A DNA stretch of 48,908 nt from Bacteroidales bacterium (GTDB taxonomy: Bacteria; Bacteroidota; Bacteroidia; Bacteroidales; VadinHA17). The DNA lies in the NCBI GenBank assembly GCA_021157415.1, contig JAGGWN010000095.1, forward strand, positions 1-48,908, given 5' to 3'. The notes under the pieces are model-generated. The model was not told the origin of the DNA and made no database searches. It was given only the letters and a program-made list of their open reading frames with translations. Below are positions 36,274 through 44,112 of this stretch, in pieces; the stretch's first letter is position 1; every line of letters starts with the position of its first letter. The translations under genes were made by a program, and so were the position numbers.

Positions 36274-37281
36274 ATGGAATTTATAGAATCAATCAAAGAA
36301 AAGGCCAGAAAGGCGCATAAAAGAATTGTATTGCCGGAAGCTTATGAAGAGCGCACCTTGCGTGCAGGAGATCGTATGACAGCAGAAAAGCTTGCCGAAG
36401 TGATCTTGATCGGTGATCCGGAACAAATTCGTACACATGCCGACGCCATTGGACTTCAACATATTGAGGAATGTCTGATTGTGGATCCCAAAGATCATCC
36501 CAAAAAACAGGAATACATTGATCTGATGGTGAAGCTCCGTGCACATAAGGGGCTTACGGCAGAAGAAGCTACCCGTCTGATAGAGGATCCTTTATATCTG
36601 GGACCGGTGATGATTAAGGCCGGCGATGCTGACGGAGAGGTGGCCGGCGCCAATAATCCTACCGGGAACGTTTTACGGCCTGCTTTTCAGTTTGTGCGTA
36701 CGATGCCCGGAATAAATGTGGTGTCAGGAGCTTTTTTTATGATCCTGCCTGATAAGGAGTATGGAGAAGACGGAATTCTTGTGTTTGCAGATTGTGCTGT
36801 AAATCCTGCCCCTGATGCCACCCAACTGGCTGAAATAGCAGTGACTTCGGCACGTACGGCCCGAGCTATTGGAGGCTTTACCCCCCGCGTTGCCATACTG
36901 AGTTTCTCAACCAAAGGCAGTGCACAGCATGAAGAGGTGGATAAAGTATTGCAGGCCTTACTGAAAGCCCGGGAAATTGATCCGTCACTGGATATTGACG
37001 GAGAGTTACAGGCAGATGCAGCGATTGTGCCTGCCGTGGGCCGGAAAAAAGCTCCCGAGAGTACAATTGCAGGCCATGCCAATGTGTTGGTTTTTCCAGA
37101 CCTGAATTCAGGAAATATCAGCTATAAACTGGTACAACGGTTGGCCCATGCCGAAGCAATTGGCCCTGTGCTTCAGGGCATGGCAGCACCAATTAACGAT
37201 CTCTCCAGGGGATGCAGCGTTGAGGATATTGTAAACCTGGGTGCTATTACCGTTAACCAGGCGGCCGGAATGAATATTTAA
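36274..37281 (+). CDS. pta: Phosphate acetyltransferase
   Basis: This 335-residue enzyme converts acetyl-CoA and phosphate into acetyl-phosphate and CoA. It is the short form, without the N-terminal regulatory domains of E. coli Pta. Diagnostic segments are RIVLPEAYEERTLRAGDRM, DPLYLGPVMIKAGDADGEVAGA, LRPAFQFVRTMPGINVVSGAFFMIL, FADCAVNPAPDATQLAEIAVTSARTARAIGGFTPRVAILSFSTKGSA and the end ANVLVFPDLNSGNISYKLVQRLAHAEAIGPVLQGMAAPINDLSRGCSVEDIVNL. It is the first gene of a co-directional run with a 3-hydroxyacyl-CoA dehydrogenase, acetate kinase, phosphate butyryltransferase and butyrate kinase. With acetate kinase it makes ATP from acetyl-CoA in fermentation. The dehydrogenase starts 19 bases after it. 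Confidence 0.97.
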   Translation: MEFIESIKEKARKAHKRIVLPEAYEERTLRAGDRMTAEKLAEVILIGDPEQIRTHADAIGLQHIEECLIVDPKDHPKKQEYIDLMVKLRAHKGLTAEEATRLIEDPLYLGPVMIKAGDADGEVAGANNPTGNVLRPAFQFVRTMPGINVVSGAFFMILPDKEYGEDGILVFADCAVNPAPDATQLAEIAVTSARTARAIGGFTPRVAILSFSTKGSAQHEEVDKVLQALLKAREIDPSLDIDGELQADAAIVPAVGRKKAPESTIAGHANVLVFPDLNSGNISYKLVQRLAHAEAIGPVLQGMAAPINDLSRGCSVEDIVNLGAITVNQAAGMNI

Positions 37282-37300
37282 ATGAAAAAATAATTGAAAA

Positions 37301-38281
37301 ATGAATGTTGAACCTATTGAAAAGTATGCGTTACATACACAGATAAAGAAGAAAGGGAGTTTGCATAAAGTCGGGTTAATAGGCTGTGGAAACATGGGAC
37401 AGGATATTGCCCATCTGGTAGCTGCCAACGGCTTTAATGTGGTATTTATCGATTTGTCAGAGGTACGTGTGTCGGAAGTATTCATTGAACTTAATCAAAA
37501 ACTCGACAATATCATTGATAAATGGGGGTTGACAGAAAGCGAGAAAAGGGCAATCCTGTCCCGTATTCATGGCTCTACGGATTATAATGAAATAGCGGAT
37601 TGTGATATTGTGATTGAAACCATTAACAATCGGAGGCCTGGAACAAGTCTTGATCTCAGAAAAGAGGTATTCCGGAAAATAGAGTCTGTCGTCAGGGAAG
37701 AGACGGTGATTGCGTCCAACACTTCCACGTTGGTGATCTCTGAACTGGCCTCGGTACTGAAACGTCAGGAAAGAGCCGTGGGTTTGCATTTTCTGCCTTC
37801 TATTACCAGCGGGAGTATTGTAGAAGTAGTAAGAGGGATGTACACAAACCAACGGTCAGTAGAGTTTGTGGAAAAGTTTGCCCGTACCATTGGTATGCGT
37901 GTGATCCCCTTGCTGGAATCTCCGGGCAACGTTAGTACCCGGCTGATCGTGGTGCTGATCAATGAAGCCTGCGAAACCCTGATGGAAGGGGTGGCTTCCG
38001 CCACCGACATAGATACAACGATGAAACTGGGCTTCGGGCTTCAATTAGGCCCATTGGAAATGGCCGACCGTATCGGACTGGATAAGGTGATCAAATGGAT
38101 GAATAATCTTTATCAGGAGTTTGGAGACAGGAAATTCAAACCCAGCCCCATCATAAAAAAACTGTATCGTCTGGGATATTTCGGAAGACGTAATAACCAG
38201 GGGTTTTATGTTTATGAGAAAAACCGGATCGTGGGAGAAACCATTACTTGTGCTGAGATAGCCATACCCAAACCTCAATAA
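37301..38281 (+). CDS. Divergent 3-hydroxyacyl-CoA dehydrogenase family protein
   Basis: The 326-residue protein has the NAD-binding VGLIGCGNMGQDIAHLVAANGFNVVFIDLS at 24-53 and the family core SNTSTLVISELAS (139-151). The catalytic His/Glu pair is at H163 and E175 (HFLPSITSGSIVEVVRG). However, the usual TPGFIVNR block is SPGNVSTR (207-214), so T213 replaces the conserved active-site Asn, and the HFFNP loop has changed to HFLPS. An insert after VIETINNRRPGTS also departs from the family. It may still be a 3-hydroxybutyryl-CoA dehydrogenase (Hbd) or may act on another 3-hydroxyacid or 3-hydroxyacyl thioester. A first 20-residue extension precedes the fold. It sits between pta and ackA, 19 and 58 bases away, so it is probably made with them; thiolase, crotonase and butyryl-CoA dehydrogenase genes are absent. 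Confidence 0.8.
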   Translation: MNVEPIEKYALHTQIKKKGSLHKVGLIGCGNMGQDIAHLVAANGFNVVFIDLSEVRVSEVFIELNQKLDNIIDKWGLTESEKRAILSRIHGSTDYNEIADCDIVIETINNRRPGTSLDLRKEVFRKIESVVREETVIASNTSTLVISELASVLKRQERAVGLHFLPSITSGSIVEVVRGMYTNQRSVEFVEKFARTIGMRVIPLLESPGNVSTRLIVVLINEACETLMEGVASATDIDTTMKLGFGLQLGPLEMADRIGLDKVIKWMNNLYQEFGDRKFKPSPIIKKLYRLGYFGRRNNQGFYVYEKNRIVGETITCAEIAIPKPQ

Positions 38282-38339
38282 AGGGGTGTATGTGTAAAAT
38301 AGAAAGTCAGAAATTGTATATAATTATAAAAATATTTGT

Positions 38340-39551
38340 ATGAAGATCATTGTTCTGAACTGCGGAAGTTCATCTATTAAGTACCAGCTTATTGATATGG
38401 AGCGTGAGGAGGTCCTGGCTAAAGGGGTTGTGGAAAAGATCGGGCTCCATGGTTCGTTTCTGAAAAATCATCGGGATGATGGCGACGAGGTGATGCTGGA
38501 AGGAGAAATATATGACCACCAACAAGGTATTGAGTATGTTCTGGGTGTTTTAACGAGTGATAAACACGGCTCTTTGAAGAGTTTTGATGACATTAATGCT
38601 GTCGGGCATCGTGTGGTACATGGGGGTGAAAAGTTTAAAAGTAGTGTATTGATAACCCAAGAAGTTATTGCCAAGATGCAGGAAGTGGCAGATTTGGCTC
38701 CTTTGCATAACCCGGCCAACCTGAAGGGGATTTTTGCCATGCAGGATCTGTTGCCTCATGTGCCGCAGGTAGGCGTTTTCGATACGGCTTTTCACCAGAC
38801 GATGCCACCCTATGCCTATACCTATGCAATTCCTTACTCGCTGTATAAAAAATATGGTATTCGCCGGTATGGTTTTCACGGAACAAGTCATCGCTATGTG
38901 TCCAAACGTGCCTGCCAGTTTTTAGGATGTCAATATGAGGATAAAAAGATCATTACCTGCCATTTGGGAAACGGAGCCTCGATGGCTGCCATCAAAAACG
39001 GGAAATCGGTAGATACTTCCATGGGGCTTACTCCGGTGGAGGGATTGATCATGGGTACCCGTACGGGCGATCTGGACCTGGGTGTGCTTACATATATCAT
39101 GCAAAAGGAAGAATTAAACCTTCATGCTGCCAACACCCTGATCAACAAATTTAGCGGTATGCTGGGAGTGACAGGAGTGTCTTCCGACATGCGGGATATT
39201 GAAAAAGCCGCTCAGGAAGGAAATGAACGGGCCCGTCTGGCGTTGGATATGTATAGTTACCGTATCAGGAAATATATAGGAGCCTATGCTGCGGCCATGG
39301 GGGGCCTTGATATTCTGGTTTTTACAGGGGGAATAGGAGAGAATGATGTTTTGATCCGACAGAAATCCTGTGAAGATCTGGAGTTTATCGGTATTCACAT
39401 GGACCAAAAAAGCAATGAAAAAACGATTCTTGGGAAGATCGGGGACATAAGCGTGTCGGAGTCACCGGTGAGGATACTGGTAATGCCTACCAATGAGGAG
39501 CTGGTCATTGCCTGGGATACCATGGATATTATCAATAATAAAAAACAGTAA
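38340..39551 (+). CDS. ackA: Acetate kinase
   Basis: The 403-residue enzyme of the ASKHA superfamily makes acetate and ATP from acetyl-phosphate and ADP. It starts with MKIIVLNCGSSSIKYQLID and shows GHRVVHGG, LAPLHNPANL, VPQVGVFDTAFHQTMPPYAYTYAIPYSLYKKYGIRRYGFHGTSHRYVS with the catalytic Asp and His, HLGNGASMAAIKNGKSVDTSMGLTPVEGLIMGTRTGDLDLG with the catalytic Arg and the adenosine motif, and FTGGIGENDV at the C-terminus. All of these are acetate kinase signatures, with length to match, which separates it from the butyrate kinase two genes further on. The ptb start codon is only four bases after its stop (TAATATTATG), so these two are closely coupled. The gap to the preceding gene is 58 bases and without a terminator. 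Confidence 0.98.
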   Translation: MKIIVLNCGSSSIKYQLIDMEREEVLAKGVVEKIGLHGSFLKNHRDDGDEVMLEGEIYDHQQGIEYVLGVLTSDKHGSLKSFDDINAVGHRVVHGGEKFKSSVLITQEVIAKMQEVADLAPLHNPANLKGIFAMQDLLPHVPQVGVFDTAFHQTMPPYAYTYAIPYSLYKKYGIRRYGFHGTSHRYVSKRACQFLGCQYEDKKIITCHLGNGASMAAIKNGKSVDTSMGLTPVEGLIMGTRTGDLDLGVLTYIMQKEELNLHAANTLINKFSGMLGVTGVSSDMRDIEKAAQEGNERARLALDMYSYRIRKYIGAYAAAMGGLDILVFTGGIGENDVLIRQKSCEDLEFIGIHMDQKSNEKTILGKIGDISVSESPVRILVMPTNEELVIAWDTMDIINNKKQ

Positions 39552-39555
39552 TATT

Positions 39556-40464
39556 ATGATCCAAACCCTTGAAGATATGATGAGCAGTCTTTCCGGAATG
39601 CCGCGAAAAAGGTTGGTGGTAGCCCATGCCATGGATTCTCATACTATTGGGGCTGTGTCTCTTGCTGTGGAAAAAGGCCTTGTCGATGCGATCCTCGTAG
39701 GCGATAAAAAGGAGATACAGCAAATAAGTAAAAAAGAAGGATGGCCCCTTTCTTCTTTTGAGATCTTTCATGAAACGGACCCTTTTTCTTCTGCCCGTCA
39801 GGCAGTATCCATGGTCCGGGACGGAAAAGGGGATCTGATCATGAAAGGTTCTGTCAGTACGGATCAGTACATGCGGGCTATTCTGAATAAGGAAAAAGGA
39901 ATTCTGGCACCTGGTTCGTTGCTCACACACGTGGCAGTGCTCGAGCCGGTAAGTTATCATAAGTTGTTGATCGTAGGAGATGTGGCTATTATTCCCAAAC
40001 CTGATCTGAAAGAAAAAAAGATTATCCTGGAACATTTAATCCTTGCTGCCCATATGCTGGGGAATAACAATCCTAAAGTTGCCCTTATTGCTGCGACTGA
40101 ACAGGTACTGCCGGGAATAGAGGCGTGTGTGGATGCAGCTCTGTTGTCAAAAATGGCTGAGAGGGGACAGATAAAAGGAGCCATGGTTGATGGCCCCCTG
40201 GCACTGGACGTGGCTCTGGATAAAAAGAGCGCTGCCATCAAGAAAATAGACTCCCCTGTGTCTGGTGATGTGGATTGTCTGTTGTTTCCAAATATTGAGT
40301 CGGGAAATGTATTTTATAAATGTCATACGAAACTTATGGGCGGCAATACGGCTGCTATTGTCGCAGGTGCCAGGGTGCCTGTGATCCTGTCTTCACGGGG
40401 CGATAGCACCGAGACAAAACTGTACTCCATCGCTTTGGGCACCTTACTATCATCCAAAAATTAA
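39556..40464 (+). CDS. ptb: Phosphate butyryltransferase
   Basis: This 302-residue enzyme converts butyryl-CoA (or isobutyryl- and isovaleryl-CoA) and phosphate into the acyl-phosphate. It is a relative of Pta in the same fold but with its own marks: RLVVAHAMDSHTIGAVSLAVEKGLVDAILVGD, LIMKGSVSTDQYMRAIL with GILAPGSLLTHVAVLE, HMLGNNNPKVALIAATE, PLALDVALDKKSAAIKKIDSPVSGDVDCLLFPNIESGNVFYKCHTKLMGGNTAAIVAGARVPVILSSRGDSTETKLYSIAL. The frame can be read from 39493, but that would overlap ackA; ATG 39556 gives MIQTLEDMM and the normal length. It stands between ackA and buk, four and thirteen bases away, and so should be translated from one mRNA with them. Butyrate and branched-chain acids cannot be told apart by sequence. 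Confidence 0.95.
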   Translation: MIQTLEDMMSSLSGMPRKRLVVAHAMDSHTIGAVSLAVEKGLVDAILVGDKKEIQQISKKEGWPLSSFEIFHETDPFSSARQAVSMVRDGKGDLIMKGSVSTDQYMRAILNKEKGILAPGSLLTHVAVLEPVSYHKLLIVGDVAIIPKPDLKEKKIILEHLILAAHMLGNNNPKVALIAATEQVLPGIEACVDAALLSKMAERGQIKGAMVDGPLALDVALDKKSAAIKKIDSPVSGDVDCLLFPNIESGNVFYKCHTKLMGGNTAAIVAGARVPVILSSRGDSTETKLYSIALGTLLSSKN

Positions 40465-40477
40465 AAAGGCTATAATA

Positions 40478-41554
40478 ATGCAGGTACATAGAATTTTAGT
40501 GATCAATCCGGGTTCTACGTCAACCAAGATTGCTGTGTACCGCGAAACAAAGCCCAGACTGGTGGAAACGATCCGGCATGCACCGGAAGAACTGGCACGG
40601 TTTAATCATATTACCGAACAGTATGAGTTTCGTAAAAAAATCATCCTGAATGAGTTGGAGAAATCCCGCGAGAAGATTGAAGAGATTACGGCCGTGATTG
40701 GCCGCGGAGGGATGATTAAACCGGTGGAATCAGGGGTGTATGAGGTGAACGAGGCAATGAAAAAAGACCTGATCAAGGGAGTAATGGGCGAACATGCCAG
40801 TAACCTGGGAGGACTCATAGCCGATGATATTGCCCGTTCCTTGCCTCGAGCACGTGCTTTTATTGCAGATCCTGTAGTCGTGGATGAATTGCAGGATCTG
40901 GCCCGGGTGGCGGGCCACCCCCTGTTCGAGAGAAAATCTATCTTTCATGCGTTGAACCATAAAGCCATATCGCGAATTTATGCCCGGCAAATAGGCAGGG
41001 AATATGAAGACCTTAACCTGATCGTCGCGCATCTGGGAGGAGGGATCACTGTCGGGGCACATAGAAAAGGCCGGGTGGTTGACGTAAACCAGGGGCTGGA
41101 TGGCGATGGCCCTTTTTCGCCCGAAAGATCCGGTACCCTGCCGGTAGGTGACCTGGCAAGACTGTGCTTCAGCGGAAAATATTCCTTAGATCATGTGAAG
41201 AAAATGATCACCGGAAAAGGAGGTCTGGTGGCCTATCTGGGAACCAATGATGTTTACAGGATTAACCTGATGGCCGAAGGCGGAGACAAAAAGGCAGCTT
41301 TTCTGCTGGACGCTCTTGCCTATCAGGTGAGCAAGGAGATAGGTGCCGCAAGCGTGGTGCTCAAAGGGGAGGTCGATGCAATCCTTATTACCGGGGGACT
41401 GGCTTTTAACGAGAGGATTGTTGATTACATCAAGGTGATGGTAGCCCATATTGCCAGGGTGGTGATCTTCCCGGGAGAAGACGAAATGAAAGCCCTGGCC
41501 ATGAATGCTTTGCAGGTGCTCAGAGGGGAAAAGGAATGTAAAATATATCAGTAA
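40478..41554 (+). CDS. buk: Butyrate kinase
   Basis: The 358-residue ASKHA kinase makes ATP and butyrate (or a branched-chain acid) from the acyl-phosphate supplied by Ptb. Signatures are RILVINPGSTSTKIAVY, AVIGRGGMIKPVESGVYEVNEAM, the PRARAFIADPVVVDELQDLARVAGHPLFERKSIFHALNHKAISR block typical for Buk, LIVAHLGGGITVGAHRKGRVVDVNQGLDGDGPFSPERSGTLPVGDL and ITGGLAFNERIVDYI. AAAAAGG, 12 to 18 bases upstream of the ATG, is one of the better ribosome sites of the window. It ends the run pta-hbd-like-ackA-ptb-buk; after its stop comes a stretch of tandem repeats without a clear terminator hairpin. The co-occurrence of Ptb and Buk with acetate enzymes suggests that the cell ferments amino acids or sugars to mixed short-chain acids. 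Confidence 0.97.
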   Translation: MQVHRILVINPGSTSTKIAVYRETKPRLVETIRHAPEELARFNHITEQYEFRKKIILNELEKSREKIEEITAVIGRGGMIKPVESGVYEVNEAMKKDLIKGVMGEHASNLGGLIADDIARSLPRARAFIADPVVVDELQDLARVAGHPLFERKSIFHALNHKAISRIYARQIGREYEDLNLIVAHLGGGITVGAHRKGRVVDVNQGLDGDGPFSPERSGTLPVGDLARLCFSGKYSLDHVKKMITGKGGLVAYLGTNDVYRINLMAEGGDKKAAFLLDALAYQVSKEIGAASVVLKGEVDAILITGGLAFNERIVDYIKVMVAHIARVVIFPGEDEMKALAMNALQVLRGEKECKIYQ

Positions 41555-41584
41555 TAAGGCAGAAGGCAGAAGAAAGTCAAAAAA

Positions 41585-41664
41585 GTTGAAGGGTTGAAAA
41601 GTTGAAGAGTTGAAGAGTTGAAGAGTTGAAGAGTTGAAGAGTTGAAGGGTTGAAAAGTTGAAAA
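41585..41664. repeat. Ten tandem copies of an 8-bp unit (GTTGAAGA)
   Basis: The array starts 31 bases after the buk stop. Units three to seven are identical (GTTGAAGA); the flanking ones are GTTGAAGG or GTTGAAAA in a near-mirror order (GG, AA, five GA, GG, AA, AA). It is non-coding and was probably made by strand slippage, so its length may vary between strains. Confidence 0.9.
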
Positions 41665-41700
41665 GTCTAAAAGTATTTGTAAATATTTTAAAGAGTGATA

Positions 41701-41738
41701 AGCCCTAGACGCTGTGCGCTAAGCCCTAAGCCCTAAGG
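41701..41738. repeat. Short TAAGCCC repeats
   Basis: Two units TAAGCCC lie in tandem at 41720-41733 and run on into TAAGG, with a further AGCCCTAG at 41701. The array is too short to assign a role and lies between the 8-bp array and the SDR gene. Confidence 0.5.
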
Positions 41739-41796
41739 AGGGAGGCTTAGAACAGAGAGTGGAGCTTAGAAGGCAGGATTACTCACTCATACACTT

Positions 41797-42504
41797 TCAT
41801 GGTATAGATAAGGAAACGGGGATTACTTTACCGTTCATTACCTTCCCTGCCTCTAAGGCAAAGTGGTAAATAAATTTACCCATATCTTCCGGTGTTACGG
41901 GAGCTTTGAAACCGGGGAAAGCCTGTGCCAGCATTTCAGTTTGAACAGCACCCGGTGCCAGACAATTGACATGAATGCCTTGATCCTTCAGTTCCACCGC
42001 CAGGCTCTCTGTAAGGTTGGACAATGCTGCCTTGGAAGCACTGTAGGCTGTCAGTCCGGGGAATTTTTCGCTGCCCTGATAGCCTCCCATACTGCTGATG
42101 TTGATTATGTGCCTGAGCGAAGAGCCTGAAAAAAGAGGAAGTAAGTTTCTGATTAGCAAAGCAGGTGCCAGAAAATTAATGCGGTAACTTTTTATGTAAT
42201 CTTCTGCCTGAAGCTCCGTGAATGGTTTATTCACTAAAAATCCGGCATTGTTGATAAGAATGTCCAGGTGATCAAAGTCGCGTTTTATACGTTCTGTTAA
42301 TTTATGAGGTTGATCAATCATGGTATCCAGATCAAATACATAAGGAAAAATCTCCGACCCGGAAGATGTAAATTCTTTTTTCAGATCTTCCAGAATGGTA
42401 CCCCTTCTGGCTATCATCCCAATCCTGCTGTTTCCTGCCCGGATAAAGGATGTTGCGACCTGATAACCAATGCCTTTACTGGCGCCTGTAATGATCACGT
42501 TCAT
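41797..42504 (-). CDS. Short-chain dehydrogenase/reductase (SDR)
   Basis: The 235-residue NAD(P)-dependent oxidoreductase has the classical SDR marks: TGASKGIG (6-13) for cofactor, NNAG (85-88), the catalytic Ser in INISSMGG (137-138), and Y154-x3-K158 in YSASKAA. The Arg pair in MIARRGT (33-34) after the second strand suggests NADP(H). LAVELKDQGIHVNCLAPGAVQTEML, then the C-terminal lid, complete the fold. The substrate cannot be deduced. It resembles 3-oxoacyl-ACP reductase (FabG) in general terms, but it stands alone, away from fatty-acid genes. It reads toward the tandem repeats behind buk; the gap between the two convergent genes is 242 bases. Confidence 0.9.
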   Translation of the reverse strand: MNVIITGASKGIGYQVATSFIRAGNSRIGMIARRGTILEDLKKEFTSSGSEIFPYVFDLDTMIDQPHKLTERIKRDFDHLDILINNAGFLVNKPFTELQAEDYIKSYRINFLAPALLIRNLLPLFSGSSLRHIINISSMGGYQGSEKFPGLTAYSASKAALSNLTESLAVELKDQGIHVNCLAPGAVQTEMLAQAFPGFKAPVTPEDMGKFIYHFALEAGKVMNGKVIPVSLSIP

Positions 42505-42650
42505 GTAATTATTTTAGAAAAACAACAATAAAAATAGAATTTTATTTTATTTTCGTAAGTTAAGTTGTGATATTAATCTTAAAATGGCTCAATTCCCCGT
42601 AGCTCTGCTTCGGGAAATGAGTTACTTTTTTTTGTACCTCAGAGGCTTCC

Positions 42651-42740
42651 CTGCCCGGCTGCCACCAAATAGACGGGCCTGCCCGGCTGCCACCGTACAG
42701 ACGGGCCTGCCCGGCTGCCACTTTACAAACGGGCCTGCTG
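42651..42740. repeat. 28-bp tandem repeat, three full copies and a partial
   Basis: CTGCCCGGCTGCCAC starts at 42651 and 42679, and at 42707 in the same register; a truncated CTGC follows at 42735. Between repeat cores is ACGGGC preceded by about seven variable bases (CAAATAG, CGTACAG, TTTACAA). It is a tandem array with a small variable patch, not a CRISPR: the variable parts are far too short for spacers, and no cas gene is near. Confidence 0.85.
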
Positions 42741-42764
42741 CAAGGTAGTTCATCAAAATTCTTA
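42729..42764. repeat. Repeat tail shared with 30920-30954
   Basis: ACGGGCCTGCT, then GTAGTTCATCAAAATTCTTA, follow the 28-bp array directly. The tail differs from the earlier copy at two positions. This ties the 28-bp array to the same repeat family as the one after ggt. Confidence 0.6.
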
Positions 42765-42812
42765 GGTTGACAAATGATGAATGAATGAAAGAAATAATAA
42801 AAATTTCGAATT

Positions 42813-43421
42813 ATGTTGATACAGAATACAAAAGGATTAAAAAACATTTTACGGGTTTCCGTTCTTATGATGCTTCTTGGAATTTTTTTTCAGTCGAATG
42901 TTTATGCAGAAGGCAAAGAGAAGTCCAGAAAAAAACTTTCAGACAAGGTCTATCTGGGCGGCTATTTTGGTTTGCAGTTTGGTACGGTTACGGATGTGTT
43001 GCTGGCGCCTCTGGCCGGGTACCGACTCACCCCCAGATTGATGATTGGTGGAGGCTTTAAGTATGAATATTATCAGGAAAATACCCCGTATTTTAAATAT
43101 AGTACTCATATGTATGGTCCCAATCTTTTTACCAGATACCTTTTCCTGAAAAGTTTTTCCAATTTCCTGCCGGTTAAATTCAATGGAGGGTTATTTGCCC
43201 AGGCTGAATATGAAGCTCTGAATATGGATCACCGCTATTTTGGGGTTCCGGGACAGGAAAATGAAGGTCGTTTCTGGATGAATTCCTGGTTTTTGGGAGG
43301 TGGATACCACCAACCCATAGGCAGAAAAAGTGCGATAAATATGCTTTTTTTGTTTTATCTGGGAAATAGGGAATTTACGCCTTATTCCAATCCTGTTATC
43401 AGGGTGGAATTCGGATTCTGA
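42813..43421 (+). CDS. Small outer-membrane beta-barrel protein
   Basis: I do not recognise a named family. The 202-residue protein has a signal peptide (ILRVSVLMMLLGIFFQSNVYA, cleavage near residue 32). It then has a Lys-rich start (EGKEKSRKKLSDK) and a run of amphipathic strands (VYLGGYFGLQFGTVTDVLLAPLAGYRLTPRLMIGGGFKYEYYQ, TRYLFLKSF, FNGGLFAQAEYEALNM, SWFLGGGYHQPIG, NMLFLFYLGNREFTPYSNPVIRVEFGF), ending in the aromatic strand of an outer-membrane barrel of about eight strands. Such small barrels are common in Bacteroidetes, mostly without known role. It stands alone: 308 bases before it hold the repeats, and SlyD follows 163 bases later. The start at 42813 is the first ATG and has no strong ribosome site. 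Confidence 0.75.
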   Translation: MLIQNTKGLKNILRVSVLMMLLGIFFQSNVYAEGKEKSRKKLSDKVYLGGYFGLQFGTVTDVLLAPLAGYRLTPRLMIGGGFKYEYYQENTPYFKYSTHMYGPNLFTRYLFLKSFSNFLPVKFNGGLFAQAEYEALNMDHRYFGVPGQENEGRFWMNSWFLGGGYHQPIGRKSAINMLFLFYLGNREFTPYSNPVIRVEFGF

Positions 43422-43584
43422 AAAAACCAGGTTCGTTTTAAGGATCCAGTCTGATTTTTTTAAAATTAATTGGCAGAGGGCTTTTTTTTTATTTTCTTTA
43501 CACTCTTATTTTTAACAAATTATATCTTATAAAACAAACATGGAAATTTTAATTACAAAGTTTTCGTGAAAAACAAATTAACGT

Positions 43585-44079
43585 ATGAAAGTAGAACAGA
43601 AAAAAGTTGTTTCTATCACCTATGAGCTTAGGCAGAATAATGGGGAGGGAGAAGTTCTCGAAACCGTTACCCAGGAAAATCCTTTGTCGGTAATCTTTGG
43701 CATAGGAAACCTGCTTCCCGCCTTCGAAGAAAACCTCAGTGGATTGGACGTCGGGGAGAATTTTAATTTTACACTTACTTCGGAACAGGCATATGGCGAA
43801 TATAACGATAATGCAGTGATTACAGTACCGAAAGAAACCTTTGTCGTGGATGGGAAGCTTCAGGAAGAGATGCTTTATGAAGGAAACAGTATTCCGATGA
43901 TGGACGAACAGGGCAATAAGCTTACCGGAGTAATCACCTCTGTGCAGGACGACCAGGTGGTGATGGACTTTAACCACCCACTGGCAGGTATGAACCTTTA
44001 TTTTAAAGGAGAAGTTGTAGAGGTCAGGGATGCCACTCCGGATGAAATCGAACACGGACATGTACATGATCATGAATAA
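43585..44079 (+). CDS. slyD: SlyD-type FKBP peptidyl-prolyl isomerase
   Basis: This is a cytoplasmic prolyl isomerase and folding helper of 164 residues. The FKBP fold is broken by the IF (chaperone) insert as in SlyD: VVSITYELRQ, NPLSVIFGIGNLLPAFEENLSGLDVGENFNFTLTSEQAYGEYND (flap and active site), then the insert with PKETFVVDGKLQEEMLYEGNSIPMMDEQGNKLTGVITSVQDDQVVMDFNHPLAGMNLYFKGEVVEVRDAT. It ends with a short His-rich tail (EHGHVHDHE), much shorter than the metal-binding tail of E. coli SlyD. With a few His it could still bind nickel or zinc weakly. A strong terminator follows at 44113. The gene is alone in its transcript. Confidence 0.95.
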   Translation: MKVEQKKVVSITYELRQNNGEGEVLETVTQENPLSVIFGIGNLLPAFEENLSGLDVGENFNFTLTSEQAYGEYNDNAVITVPKETFVVDGKLQEEMLYEGNSIPMMDEQGNKLTGVITSVQDDQVVMDFNHPLAGMNLYFKGEVVEVRDATPDEIEHGHVHDHE

Positions 44080-44112
44080 ATGAACCAATCTTGCGGATGA
44101 CGAGAAAATAAG

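Larger units (their letters stand above)
42505..42812. other. Repeat-bearing intergenic region
   Basis: No gene is seen in these 308 bases between the divergent SDR gene and the small outer-membrane protein gene. It carries an AT-rich start, the GC-rich 28-bp tandem array at 42651-42740 and the repeat tail at 42729-42764. I see no clear -7 box for either gene. Confidence 0.65.

Noticed and set aside
41585-41664. Coding repeat (repeat protein)
   Set aside because: The unit is eight bases long, so it shifts frame at each copy, and the array lies after the buk stop codon.
42651-42740. Possible CRISPR array
   Set aside because: The period is only 28 bases with variable parts of about seven bases, far below spacer size, and no cas genes lie in the window.
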